From JAVZJR01 sp037447235 (GTDB lineage Archaea; Micrarchaeota; Micrarchaeia; Anstonellales; Bilamarchaeaceae), in the NCBI GenBank assembly GCA_037447235.1, contig JBBIHC010000002.1, positions 42,022 through 106,021 of the forward strand: DNA of 64,000 bases, read 5' to 3'. The notes under the pieces are model-generated. The model saw nothing but the letters and a program-made list of their open reading frames with translations. It was not told where the DNA came from and searched no databases. The translations under genes were made by a program, and so were the position numbers. Positions 43,838 to 52,030 of this stretch are shown piece by piece; the stretch's first letter is position 1, and every line of letters begins with the position of its first letter.

Positions 43838-44035
43838 ATGATAGAGACCTGTGAAAGATGCGGCGCGCAAAGCGCAAAATTGCAAAGATGCGATTATTGC
43901 AATCGCAAGTTATGCTCATCGTGCATAAAAAGCACAAAAAGAAAAAAAGCCGGCCACCTCAGGATATGCAAGGATTGCTGGGGCGAGGTTGGCAAAAGAA
44001 AGAAGTTTAAATCTTATAAAAAGGGAGAATATTGA
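43838..44035 (+). CDS. Small zinc-finger protein
   Basis: A 65-residue protein with a treble-clef-like set of Cys pairs: ETCERCG, RCDYCNRKLCSSC and ICKDC, probably binding two zinc ions, with a Lys-rich end. The ATG at 43838 follows GGAGGTG (43827-43833) at ideal spacing. Longer starts from 43742 are not needed. It lies just upstream of the ribosomal operon, and the L7Ae promoter TTAAATCTTATAAAA overlaps its 3' end. Confidence 0.65.
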   Translation: MIETCERCGAQSAKLQRCDYCNRKLCSSCIKSTKRKKAGHLRICKDCWGEVGKRKKFKSYKKGEY

Positions 44036-44070
44036 GCATAACCGATGATAGTTGATTTGAGGTGAGCAAA

Positions 44071-44445
44071 ATGGCAAAATACGTTGATATTGAAATGCCG
44101 AAGGAGCTGGTGCCGCAGGTTCTGGAAATGCTTTCCGTGGCCAAGGAAAGCGGAAAGGTTAAGAAGGGGATAAACGAAACGACCAAAGCGATAGAAAGAA
44201 AAACTGCGCAGTTGGTCGTGATTGCCGAGGATGTATCGCCGGAAGAAATCGTCGTGCATCTTCCGCTTATCTGCAGGGAAAAGGGGGTCCCATACGCTTT
44301 CATTCCGGCAAAGGCAGACCTCGGAAAGGCGATAGGCCTTGGTGTCCCGACCGCCTCGGTAGCGGTTGAAAATGCCGGAGGAGCCACCGAAAAGCTCCAG
44401 GACATCCTGAAAAAGCTTCCAAAACCGGCGCACGCCAAAAAATAG
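44071..44445 (+). CDS. rpl7ae: Ribosomal protein L7Ae
   Basis: A 124-residue k-turn-binding protein of the 50S subunit, also used in C/D and H/ACA sRNPs and RNase P. Recognisable are KGINETTKAIERKTAQLVVIAEDVSPEEIVVHLP and the C-terminal GKAIGLGVPTASVAV. Start is the ATG at 44071 after GAGGTGAG. An upstream GTG at 44062 is possible. It leads the operon L7Ae-S28e-L24e-Ndk, a typical archaeal order. Confidence 0.96.
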   Translation: MAKYVDIEMPKELVPQVLEMLSVAKESGKVKKGINETTKAIERKTAQLVVIAEDVSPEEIVVHLPLICREKGVPYAFIPAKADLGKAIGLGVPTASVAVENAGGATEKLQDILKKLPKPAHAKK

Positions 44446-44458
44446 GTGAAAAACGGAT

Positions 44459-44662
44459 ATGGCTGGGATACCTGTTGAGATAGTTGAGATAAGGACAAAA
44501 ACCGGCGTGTACGGCGAGATATACCAGGTGCTTTGCAAGGTGCTTGACGGCCCGGATACCGGCCGCGTGATATTGAGGAACATAAAGGGGCCGGTAAAAA
44601 AAGGCATGGTCCTGATGCTTCCCGACACCGAGCGCGAGGCAAAGGAGATAAAAACAAGGTGA
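44459..44662 (+). CDS. rps28e: Ribosomal protein S28e
   Basis: A 67-residue 30S protein with the S28e end LPDTEREAKEIKTR. The middle is DGPDTGRVILRNIKGPVK. It is 13 bases downstream of L7Ae and four upstream of L24e. Confidence 0.95.
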   Translation: MAGIPVEIVEIRTKTGVYGEIYQVLCKVLDGPDTGRVILRNIKGPVKKGMVLMLPDTEREAKEIKTR

Positions 44663-44666
44663 GCAG

Positions 44667-44867
44667 ATGGCTGTTTGTTCTTTCTGCGGCGACAATGCGC
44701 CAAAAGGCACGGGCGTGCTGTTTGTCAAAAAAGACGGCACCACTTACTTTTTTTGTTCCAGCAAGTGCAGAAAAAACCTCCTGAAATTGGGCAGGGAAGG
44801 CAGGAGATTCAAGTGGACAAAGGCGAGCAGGAGGTTCAAGGAGCTGTCTAAGGTGGAGAAGAAGTGA
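44667..44867 (+). CDS. rpl24e: Ribosomal protein L24e
   Basis: A 66-residue zinc-binding 50S protein with C4, C7, C30 and C34 and the family start VCSFCGDNAPKGTG. RRFKWTKASRRFKE follows. It is located in the L7Ae operon. The next gene overlaps or abuts its stop. Confidence 0.96.
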   Translation: MAVCSFCGDNAPKGTGVLFVKKDGTTYFFCSSKCRKNLLKLGREGRRFKWTKASRRFKELSKVEKK

Positions 44868-44872
44868 TTGCC

Positions 44873-45334
44873 ATGCGAGAGCGCACGCTTGTCCTGATAA
44901 AGCCGGATGCCATACAACGCGGGCTTGTCGGGGATATTGTTTGCAGGCTTGAGAAAAAAGGCCTGAAGATGGTCGGCCTGAAAATGCTTAAAATGGATGC
45001 GGGGCTTGCAAGGGAGCATTACGCCCACCTTGTGGGCAAGCCATTTTATGCCGACCTTGAGAAATTCGTTACAGCGCACCCGATAATCGCCATGGTTGTT
45101 GAAGGAAAGAGCGCAGTGGAAGTTGTCCGGCTTATCGTTGGGCCGACAAACGCGACAAAAGCCCCGGGCGGGACGATTCGCGGCGATTTCTCAAACAGCA
45201 CTTCAAGAAATGTCATACACGCAAGCGACTCAAAGGAAACGGCGGAAAAAGAGATAAAGCGCTTCTTCAGGCAGCAGGAAATCTTTGATTACGAATTTGC
45301 AAACGAATTATTCCGCTACGCAAGCGATGAGTAA
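44873..45334 (+). CDS. ndk: Nucleoside diphosphate kinase
   Basis: A 153-residue enzyme keeping nucleoside triphosphate pools balanced. RTLVLIKPDAIQRG and the phosphohistidine site RNVIHASDS are present. The ATG at 44873 was preferred to a GTG at 44864 inside the L24e stop. It is in the customary archaeal L7Ae-S28e-L24e-Ndk operon. Confidence 0.95.
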   Translation: MRERTLVLIKPDAIQRGLVGDIVCRLEKKGLKMVGLKMLKMDAGLAREHYAHLVGKPFYADLEKFVTAHPIIAMVVEGKSAVEVVRLIVGPTNATKAPGGTIRGDFSNSTSRNVIHASDSKETAEKEIKRFFRQQEIFDYEFANELFRYASDE

Positions 45335-45431
45335 GGGCCGGCGTTCCGCTTTTTTTGAGCCGGCGCCAGCAATAAAAGATTTTTATAGCTTCGTTGCTAT
45401 CTTTCTTTATCAATCCTAACGTGGTGATGTT

Positions 45432-46727
45432 TTGTTTAAGCGCATAAATGAAATATTGAATATGCCTGAAAATGAAGCTGCCAGCCTGCGGGGATGGGTT
45501 TACCGCCAGCGCACAAGCGGAAGCCTCGCTTTCGTTGTCATGCGCGACTCCACCGGAATATTGCAGTGCGCTGTAAAAAAGGACAAGGTTGACGAGGAAA
45601 GCTGGAGCGCCGCGACAACGTGCTTCATTGAAAGCGCCATGATCATTGAAGGGCGGGTGAAAAAAGACAGCCGGGCGCCCGGCGGCGCTGAGCTTCAGGC
45701 AGAGAAAGTGCGGTTTGTATCAAAAGGCGAACCGTATCCGATATCAAAAGATATGAGCGACGAATTTCTTCTTGATGTCCGCCACCTCTGGCTCCGCTCA
45801 AGAAAAATGACTGCGATAATGCAGGCGAGGCATTATCTGCTTTCCTACCTGCGCGAGTTTTTTGCGAAAGAAGGGTTTTTCGAGCTTGCGCCGCCAATAA
45901 TAACCAAGGCCGAGTGCGAGGGCGGTTCCACCCTTTTTGAGGTGGACTATTTTGGCGAGAAGGCATTTCTGACACAAAGTTCCCAGCTTTACGCCGAGGT
46001 TTTCATGTTCGCGCACGACAAGGTCTATGTCCTGGCGCCTTCTTTCCGCGCGGAAAAGAGCAGGACTGTGCGGCATTTGGCAGAGTACTGGCATCTGGAG
46101 CCTGAGATGGCCTGGTACGACTGGAAAGACAACATGAAGTTGCAGGAGGAGATGGTCTGTTATGCCGTGCAGAATATGGTCAAAAATCACTCAGACCTTC
46201 TTGAGCAGTGCGGAAGGAATCCGGACGATTTGCGAAAAGTCGTTTCGCCTTTCCAGCGCCTTGATTACCTTGATGCGGTCGCAAAGGTGAACGAGCTTGG
46301 CGGAAAGATGAAGGAAGGCGAAGACTTTGGCGCTGACGAAGAAGCCCTGCTTACGAAAGAATACGACCGGCCGGTTTTTGTCCACCATTTCCCGTCAGAA
46401 ATAAAGGCATTTTATATGGAAGACGACCCTGACAGGCCAGGGTATGTCCTAAACAACGACCTGCTGGCGCCGCGCGGCCACGGTGAAATAATAGGCGGAA
46501 GCCAGAGGATATGGGAGCTTGAAAAACTCGTGGCGAAGATGAAGAAATTCGGCCTTAACCCGGATTCGCCGGATTACAGGTGGTATGTGGATCTGCGCAG
46601 GTACGGCTCTGTTCCGCATTCTGGCTTTGGCCTTGGCATTGAACGCCTGACAAAATGGATACTTAATCTGCCGCACATAAGAGACGCCATACCATTTCCA
46701 AGAACGATAAACAGAATCTATCCATAA
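45432..46727 (+). CDS. asnS: Asparaginyl-tRNA synthetase
   Basis: A 431-residue class IIb synthetase that makes Asn-tRNA directly. The N-terminal OB domain (ASLRGWVYRQRTSGSLAFVV) and class II motifs (APSFRAEKSRTVRHLAEYW, and GFGLGIERLTKWI at the end) are clear. DDPDRPGYVLNNDLLAPRGHGE matches AsnRS rather than AspRS. A TTG start at 45432 follows GGTGATG. The AspRS at 32942 carries a possible non-discriminating feature, an unusual pairing. Confidence 0.93.
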   Translation: MFKRINEILNMPENEAASLRGWVYRQRTSGSLAFVVMRDSTGILQCAVKKDKVDEESWSAATTCFIESAMIIEGRVKKDSRAPGGAELQAEKVRFVSKGEPYPISKDMSDEFLLDVRHLWLRSRKMTAIMQARHYLLSYLREFFAKEGFFELAPPIITKAECEGGSTLFEVDYFGEKAFLTQSSQLYAEVFMFAHDKVYVLAPSFRAEKSRTVRHLAEYWHLEPEMAWYDWKDNMKLQEEMVCYAVQNMVKNHSDLLEQCGRNPDDLRKVVSPFQRLDYLDAVAKVNELGGKMKEGEDFGADEEALLTKEYDRPVFVHHFPSEIKAFYMEDDPDRPGYVLNNDLLAPRGHGEIIGGSQRIWELEKLVAKMKKFGLNPDSPDYRWYVDLRRYGSVPHSGFGLGIERLTKWILNLPHIRDAIPFPRTINRIYP

Positions 46728-46771
46728 AAATCAAAGAGGACGCCTGGCAGGTATGGAAACAGGATGATGAT

Positions 46772-48232
46772 ATGGTGCCGCGCACAATGTCAACCCAGCA
46801 TCCCGACAATGTCAGACAGCCGTTTTTTTGCAACGGGACGGTGTTTGACTGGGAGGATGAAATAAAAGAAGCATTCTATGTATTTTCCCACCTGGGGTGC
46901 AGGGAGCAGCTCTGGGACTACGAGGGCAAAGAGGTTGACAATTTCGTGGTGAAAAAGCTCCTTGCGAGATACGAGTCTTTTTTCAGGAAAAACAAAATCG
47001 GGAAGGACTTCCGCTTGACATACCGGGTGCCGAATCCAGTTGTTGAAAAAAACGATGCGAAGGTCCTGCTTGAAACCCTTATGAGCATTGCGCGGAGCGC
47101 TGATACCAACGCCTTGTTCTATGGGGAAAAGTTTGCGCCTGTTTTTGAGGTCGCCCTCCCGATGTGCGCTTCTGCAAACGACGCCATAAAAGTCAGGGAA
47201 TTCTACAGGGATTACATCGCTAAGATAGAAGAAAAGACAATAGCAGACCAGACCATAAAAGAGTGGATAGGCGGGATAGAGCCAAAGGAAATAAACGTAA
47301 TCCCGCTGGTTGAAACAAAGGATGCGATATTGAACAGCGCCGGCATAATGCGGGAATACGCCCAAAAAACAAAGGTGGAGGAGATGAGGTTTTGGATAGC
47401 AAGAAGCGACCCCGCGCTGAATTACTCTTCTGCCGCATCAGTTTTAATGATAAAACTGGCTCTTGACAGGATAAGGGAGGCAAGCATGGAAGAATCCTTG
47501 AGCGTCTACCCGATACTTGGCTGCGGTTCCGCGCCGTTCAGGGGAAACTTCAGGCCGGCCAATTGCGGGCACATACTGAAAGGCTATCCTTCGGTGCATA
47601 CCTTCACGATCCAGTCGTCTTTTAAGTATGACAACGAAGAGAGCGATGTCCGCATGGCGATTGAAAAAATAGAAAACACCCCGGCCGGGCCTCCGTTGCA
47701 GGTTGATGAAACAAGGATAATGCCGATAGTGGAAAAACTAATCGGGCAGTATGAGAAGGAGGTGGCGCTCGTTGCGGACATGGCAAATGCGATGGCCGCC
47801 TATGTCCCAAAAAGAAGAATGAGAAAACTGCATATAGGCCTTTTCGGCTATTCCAGAAGAAGCAGGACCGGCATCCTGCTTCCGCGTGCAATAAGGTTTT
47901 GCGCCGCTCTTTATTCCTGCGGCCTGCCGCCCGAACTTCTCGGCCTCAGCGCCCTTGATCAAAAAGACCTTGATGAAGTGCTTCGGGTTTATCCGAATTT
48001 CCTGGAAGACATACGGGCTGCCCTGGCTTTTCTCAACCCGGACAATCTGGAGTATTTTCCCCAGCAGCTGCGCGCCTCGATAAAAAAGAGCCTGCAGTTG
48101 TTCAGGGATGATTACGAGGAGAACCAGATGCACAAAAAAATTACCGCGATAATCGTGAAGAACATGGGCGCGAGGCTTGATGTTGAAGAGGACATACTGC
48201 GTGCCGCGTGGGTGCGCGGATTTCTTGGATAG
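46772..48232 (+). CDS. ppcA: Phosphoenolpyruvate carboxylase, archaeal type
   Basis: A 486-residue archaeal PEP carboxylase (about half the bacterial size), forming oxaloacetate from PEP plus bicarbonate. Characteristic stretches are PRTMSTQHPDN, PLVETKDAIL, ARSDPALNYS and YSRRSRTGILLPRAI. It feeds the amino-acid and C4 pools and would use triose from the RuBisCO route. It starts 45 bases downstream of asnS. Confidence 0.93.
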   Translation: MVPRTMSTQHPDNVRQPFFCNGTVFDWEDEIKEAFYVFSHLGCREQLWDYEGKEVDNFVVKKLLARYESFFRKNKIGKDFRLTYRVPNPVVEKNDAKVLLETLMSIARSADTNALFYGEKFAPVFEVALPMCASANDAIKVREFYRDYIAKIEEKTIADQTIKEWIGGIEPKEINVIPLVETKDAILNSAGIMREYAQKTKVEEMRFWIARSDPALNYSSAASVLMIKLALDRIREASMEESLSVYPILGCGSAPFRGNFRPANCGHILKGYPSVHTFTIQSSFKYDNEESDVRMAIEKIENTPAGPPLQVDETRIMPIVEKLIGQYEKEVALVADMANAMAAYVPKRRMRKLHIGLFGYSRRSRTGILLPRAIRFCAALYSCGLPPELLGLSALDQKDLDEVLRVYPNFLEDIRAALAFLNPDNLEYFPQQLRASIKKSLQLFRDDYEENQMHKKITAIIVKNMGARLDVEEDILRAAWVRGFLG

Positions 48233-48243
48233 CGGTGTTCCGC

Positions 48244-48789
48244 TCAACTCTTCGCCGCTATTATTCTTTTTTCAGTTACTATCTTATCCATCCTTTCATC
48301 AAGCTCGTGCGATGGCAGCCGGTCAAAGAGCTGGAAATCATAACAAAGCCCGATCCTGTGCGCCTTTGTTTTTTTCAGGTACGCGTCATAATAGCCCTTT
48401 CCATAGCCTATCCTGTGCATGCAAAGCCCGAAAGCGATTCCGGGAACCAGCACCACTTCCGGTTCTGGACCGGGAATTTTTTCATTCGGTTCAAGGATGC
48501 CGAATTTTGCCGGGGCGAGTTTGTCAAAACCCAAAAACCTTACCATTTCAATATGATCGTTTGTGCTCGGGACCAGGATGGTTTTTCCTTCCGCAATGCA
48601 ATGTTCTATTATCTTTCTTGCGTCTGCTTCGCTTCCTTTCGCGATATACGCCGCAATCGTCTTTGCCCGCACAACCTCTGGCAGGCGGATGACATTCTGG
48701 CATATCATTTCGCTTAATTCCACGCGCTCTTTTCCAGAAAGCGCGTCCCGCCTTGCAAGAATCCGGTTTCTTATGGCAGCCTTCATCAT
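48244..48789 (-). CDS. 5-Formyltetrahydrofolate cyclo-ligase
   Basis: A 181-residue enzyme that recycles 5-formyl-THF to methenyl-THF with ATP. The motif LVPGIAFGLCMHRIGYGKGYYDAYL holds the catalytic and substrate-binding signature of the family. RRDALSGKERVELS is the typical N-terminal helix. It is divergent from folD across an AT-rich promoter. With FolD and FolC it forms a folate C1 module. Confidence 0.9.
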   Translation of the reverse strand: MMKAAIRNRILARRDALSGKERVELSEMICQNVIRLPEVVRAKTIAAYIAKGSEADARKIIEHCIAEGKTILVPSTNDHIEMVRFLGFDKLAPAKFGILEPNEKIPGPEPEVVLVPGIAFGLCMHRIGYGKGYYDAYLKKTKAHRIGLCYDFQLFDRLPSHELDERMDKIVTEKRIIAAKS

Positions 48790-48805
48790 TATCCTTTGGG
48801 AGGGA

Positions 48806-48826
48806 TAAATTTAAATTTAAATCCTG
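48806..48826 (+). promoter_or_regulatory. TATA box for folD-folC
   Basis: AAATTTAAATTTAAAT lies 18-34 bases ahead of the candidate ATG at 48840, compatible with a leaderless folD-folC transcript. The same AT-rich core may serve the divergent cyclo-ligase gene. Confidence 0.5.
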
Positions 48827-48839
48827 CCTAATGTTTTTC

Positions 48840-49694
48840 ATGTACCGAGTTCTCTCCGGCCGCGAGCCGGCGGAAGCGATTTTGATAAACGTGAAAAGGC
48901 GGGCAGCCGCGCTTCCACGAAAGCCGTCATTCGCCATCGTTCTGGTCGGCAATGACCCCGCCTCGGAAGTTTATGTTTCAGGCAAGGTGAAAAAGGCAGC
49001 GGCGGCAGGCATAAACGCGAGCGTAATCCGGCTGCCGGAAAACACGCCGGAAAGGGAGCTTCTTGAGCTCGTGGGAAAGATGAATTCGGATGGCGACATT
49101 GATGGTTTCATCGTTCAGGCGCCTTTGCCCCAGCACATCAACCAGGACAGGATAATAAACTCAATCGTTCCAGAAAAGGATATTGATGGCTGGAGCATCC
49201 ACAACATTGGCAGGCTTTTTGTCGGGATGCCCGCTTTTCTGCCCGCAACGCCGGCAGGCATATTGAAAATGCTTGAGTACTACAACATTGAGATTGAAGG
49301 GAAGCACGCGGTAGTGGTTGGCAGGAGCAATGTGGTCGGGAAGCCTGCAGCACTCCTTCTTCTGCGCAAGAACGCAACTGTTACGATATGCCACTCAAAA
49401 ACAAGGAATCTCGGGGCGTATACCTCCCAGGCCGACATTCTTGTGGCGGCGGCAGGCAGGCAGGGCCTTATAACCGGCGATATGGTAAAGAAAGGAGCCG
49501 CAGTCGTGGATGTCGGGATAAACAAGACCGCCGAAGGCATTGTTGGAGATGTTGTTTTCGATGAAGTTATAAAAAAGGCGGATTGCTCGCCAGTGCCCGG
49601 CGGAGTCGGCCCTTTGACAATCGCTTCGCTTCTTGAAAATGTGGTGGAGGCTGCTGAAAGGAATGCTAGAACCGCTGGAAAAGCTTGGCACTGA
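48840..49694 (+). CDS. folD: Methylenetetrahydrofolate dehydrogenase/cyclohydrolase FolD
   Basis: A 284-residue bifunctional enzyme. YVSGKVKKA carries the YxxxK-type catalytic lysine. VQAPLPQHI, PATPAGIL and VVGRSNVVGKPAALLLLRKNATVT (Rossmann part) are all present. It oxidises methylene-THF and hydrolyses methenyl-THF. Start at 48840 was preferred to 48831 from the distance to the TATA box. The 3' end overlaps folC by 32 bases. Confidence 0.9.
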   Translation: MYRVLSGREPAEAILINVKRRAAALPRKPSFAIVLVGNDPASEVYVSGKVKKAAAAGINASVIRLPENTPERELLELVGKMNSDGDIDGFIVQAPLPQHINQDRIINSIVPEKDIDGWSIHNIGRLFVGMPAFLPATPAGILKMLEYYNIEIEGKHAVVVGRSNVVGKPAALLLLRKNATVTICHSKTRNLGAYTSQADILVAAAGRQGLITGDMVKKGAAVVDVGINKTAEGIVGDVVFDEVIKKADCSPVPGGVGPLTIASLLENVVEAAERNARTAGKAWH

Positions 49695-50880
49695 CCCGAA
49701 GCCGGGTCTGGAGAGGATAACAAGATTCATGAACGCCATCGGGAATCCGCAGGGCAATTACCCCGTCATCCTGGTAAGCGGAACCAACGGCAAGGGCTCT
49801 GTGACCGCTTATCTATCCAGCATACTCCGGGAAGAGGGTTACCGCACCGGCTCGTTTTTTTCCCCGCATATCATCTCGCCGTGCGAGAGAATACAGGTAG
49901 ACGGGAAATGGATAAGCGAGGCGGAGTTAACGGAATATGAAAACATCATTCTCAACGAGGCTGAAAAAAATCCGATAACCTACTGGGAAGGCCTGGCTGC
50001 CCTTGCTTACCGCTATTTCAGCGATAAAAAAGTTGATTATGCAGTGGTGGAGGTTTTTATGGGCGGCAGATATGACGCCACGAATGCCGCAAACCCGGCG
50101 ATATCAATAATAACAAAGATAGCCCTTGACCATACCGATATGCTCGGCAAAACAATAGAGGAAATCGCCTGGGAAAAAGCAGGCATAATAAAGGGAGGGG
50201 TTGCGATAACCGCAGAGAAGGAAGCATTGTCAATCATAAGAAAAGAGGCAAGCGCCAAAAGGGCCCGCTTCCGGGCGCTTAATTATGACTTTTTTGCCGA
50301 GGCCGCGGAGGTGCGCGATGCAGGAAACAGGTTCAATTTTCTTGGCTATGACTTTTACGGCGGCCTTGAGACACGGCTTGCCGGCCACTATCAGATAGAA
50401 AACGCCGCGGTTGCGGTTGCCGCCGCAGAAGAGGTAGGGGTCAGCGAGAATGCCATTCGCGCCGGTCTGGCTGGAGCAAGGCACTACGGAAGGATGCAGG
50501 TGCTTTCCCGCCAGCCGTTGATCATAGCGGACGGGGCGCACAATCCGGATGGAATCGGCAGCCTTGCGGCAAATCTTCATCTTTATGATTATGAAAAACT
50601 GGCAATTGTTTTTGCTGCAAAGAACACAAAGGACTGGGTGAGGATGGTCTCGCTCATCGCGCCATACGCTTTTCTTTTTGTTGCAACCGAATACGGCGAG
50701 GGGAGTGTTAACGCCGACGAGATGGCTAAAGAAGCCGGGAAGTATACGCGGGCAATAGCCGAAAAGAACCCGGCCGAAGCTTTGAACAAAGCGAAAAGAT
50801 GCGGCGCGGTGCTGATATGCGGTAGTCTTTACCTGTTGCGGACAATGAACGAGAGGGGCATAATCAACCTCCGCCAATAG
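49663..50880 (+). CDS. folC: Folylpolyglutamate/dihydrofolate synthase FolC
   Basis: A 405-residue Mur-ligase-fold enzyme adding glutamate to folates. The ATP-binding SGTNGKGSVTAYLSSIL, the helper VVEVFMGGRYDATNA, HYQIENAAVAVAAAEEV and DGAHNPDG are in order. The start ATG at 49663 has GGTGGAG upstream; the upstream ATG at 49633 is less likely. Overlap with folD indicates co-translation. Together with the cyclo-ligase it supports a tetrahydrofolate-type, not methanopterin-type, C1 carrier. Confidence 0.88.
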   Translation: MLEPLEKLGTDPKPGLERITRFMNAIGNPQGNYPVILVSGTNGKGSVTAYLSSILREEGYRTGSFFSPHIISPCERIQVDGKWISEAELTEYENIILNEAEKNPITYWEGLAALAYRYFSDKKVDYAVVEVFMGGRYDATNAANPAISIITKIALDHTDMLGKTIEEIAWEKAGIIKGGVAITAEKEALSIIRKEASAKRARFRALNYDFFAEAAEVRDAGNRFNFLGYDFYGGLETRLAGHYQIENAAVAVAAAEEVGVSENAIRAGLAGARHYGRMQVLSRQPLIIADGAHNPDGIGSLAANLHLYDYEKLAIVFAAKNTKDWVRMVSLIAPYAFLFVATEYGEGSVNADEMAKEAGKYTRAIAEKNPAEALNKAKRCGAVLICGSLYLLRTMNERGIINLRQ

Positions 50881-50883
50881 CGC

Positions 50884-51906
50884 TTACTCCCCGCTGCACG
50901 CTTCCATGTTGTTTCTTATCATGCTCTCTTCGTTTTTGTCTATTGTTTTGTGCTCCAGGCCGATGCCCAGCGCTTTCTCCAGCATCTCTTTTCCCTCGCG
51001 CGGTTTGCCTGCCGCACATTTTTCAGTTCCCTCTTCCACCAGGCTCTCCACGATTATCCTGTAAGCGGTTGAGGTGTACTTTTCCTTTTTTGCCAGGCTC
51101 TTCGGATAGAGCCGGCTGGAAGACAGCTCTAACAATTTTTCCGAGTATTTCCTTGCTTCTTTCAGCCTGCCGTTTCGCTGCAGGGATATGCTTAAGCCAT
51201 GGTAGATGTAAGGGTCAGCGCTATATAATTTTAGGGCGCGCCCGTAATCGCGCACGGCTTTTTCATACTGCTTTTTGTTGTAATGGTAATCCCCATATTC
51301 CCTGTAATAAAGATAGCCCAATTCGGCGAAGCTCAGCTCGGCCAGTATCTCGTACCTGCCGCCGTCCAGCACTTTGTTTATTGAATCTGCCTGGGGGTCT
51401 ATTATTATCTTTTTTTCATCGTTTTTTTCGTTCTTGACATTTATGTAAACCACAACGTGTTTCTCATCTTCGCCAGCGTTTTCCATATGGATAATGTAGG
51501 CGCCCCCATCCAGGTTTAGATGCGTTGCGGCTTCTGCAAGCACCATCGCAAACTCGCTGCAGTCGCCGCCTTTTTCAATCGTTTCGTCTATTTGGCGCGG
51601 CGGCCTTTTGTTGTAAGAACTGTCCGACAATTTAAGCCCGCCGTGCTTCACCGCAAAGGTTTCATATATCTCCTTTGCCTTTTCGGCTTCGCTTTTGCCT
51701 TTGTGCTCTTTTAAAAGCGCCGGCATTTTTTTTGATTTGAATTCATTCTGCTGCCGGGCGCCCCGATCTGCAGTCGCCCCCGCCATCTCAACAAGAGGGG
51801 CTGCGCTGGCATGCCAAAATGAGGCGCTTGATTTGGGCATTTGCGCTCCCCAGGGGATTAAGGCGCCCGCTGTCAATGCGGAAAGCAGCACTTTTTTCGT
51901 TGTCAT
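50884..51906 (-). CDS. Exported transglutaminase-like TPR protein
   Basis: A 340-residue protein. A hydrophobic signal-like N-terminus (KKVLLSALTAGALIPWG) leads to a transglutaminase-like domain with the Cys-His-Asp triad: C116 in GGDCSEFA, H150 in KHVVVYI and D170 in IIIDP. It is followed by two to three TPR repeats (YHYNKKQYEKAVRDYGRALKLY and later). It probably acts on exported proteins or peptides. The gene starts at an ATG at 51906. The alternative start at 51999 adds a Cys-rich stretch unlikely to be real. The next gene upstream is ileS, divergent. Confidence 0.7.
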   Translation of the reverse strand: MTTKKVLLSALTAGALIPWGAQMPKSSASFWHASAAPLVEMAGATADRGARQQNEFKSKKMPALLKEHKGKSEAEKAKEIYETFAVKHGGLKLSDSSYNKRPPRQIDETIEKGGDCSEFAMVLAEAATHLNLDGGAYIIHMENAGEDEKHVVVYINVKNEKNDEKKIIIDPQADSINKVLDGGRYEILAELSFAELGYLYYREYGDYHYNKKQYEKAVRDYGRALKLYSADPYIYHGLSISLQRNGRLKEARKYSEKLLELSSSRLYPKSLAKKEKYTSTAYRIIVESLVEEGTEKCAAGKPREGKEMLEKALGIGLEHKTIDKNEESMIRNNMEACSGE

Positions 51907-52030
51907 CTTTTTTTTATGTGTATGCAAGTGTTTAAAAATGCAACGATGGAAGGAGCGCCGGAAAAACACATTATTTAAAAAACATAGGACAGATAACAAA
52001 TGTCACTCTGCGTTGCCTTGTTGTTAGGGG

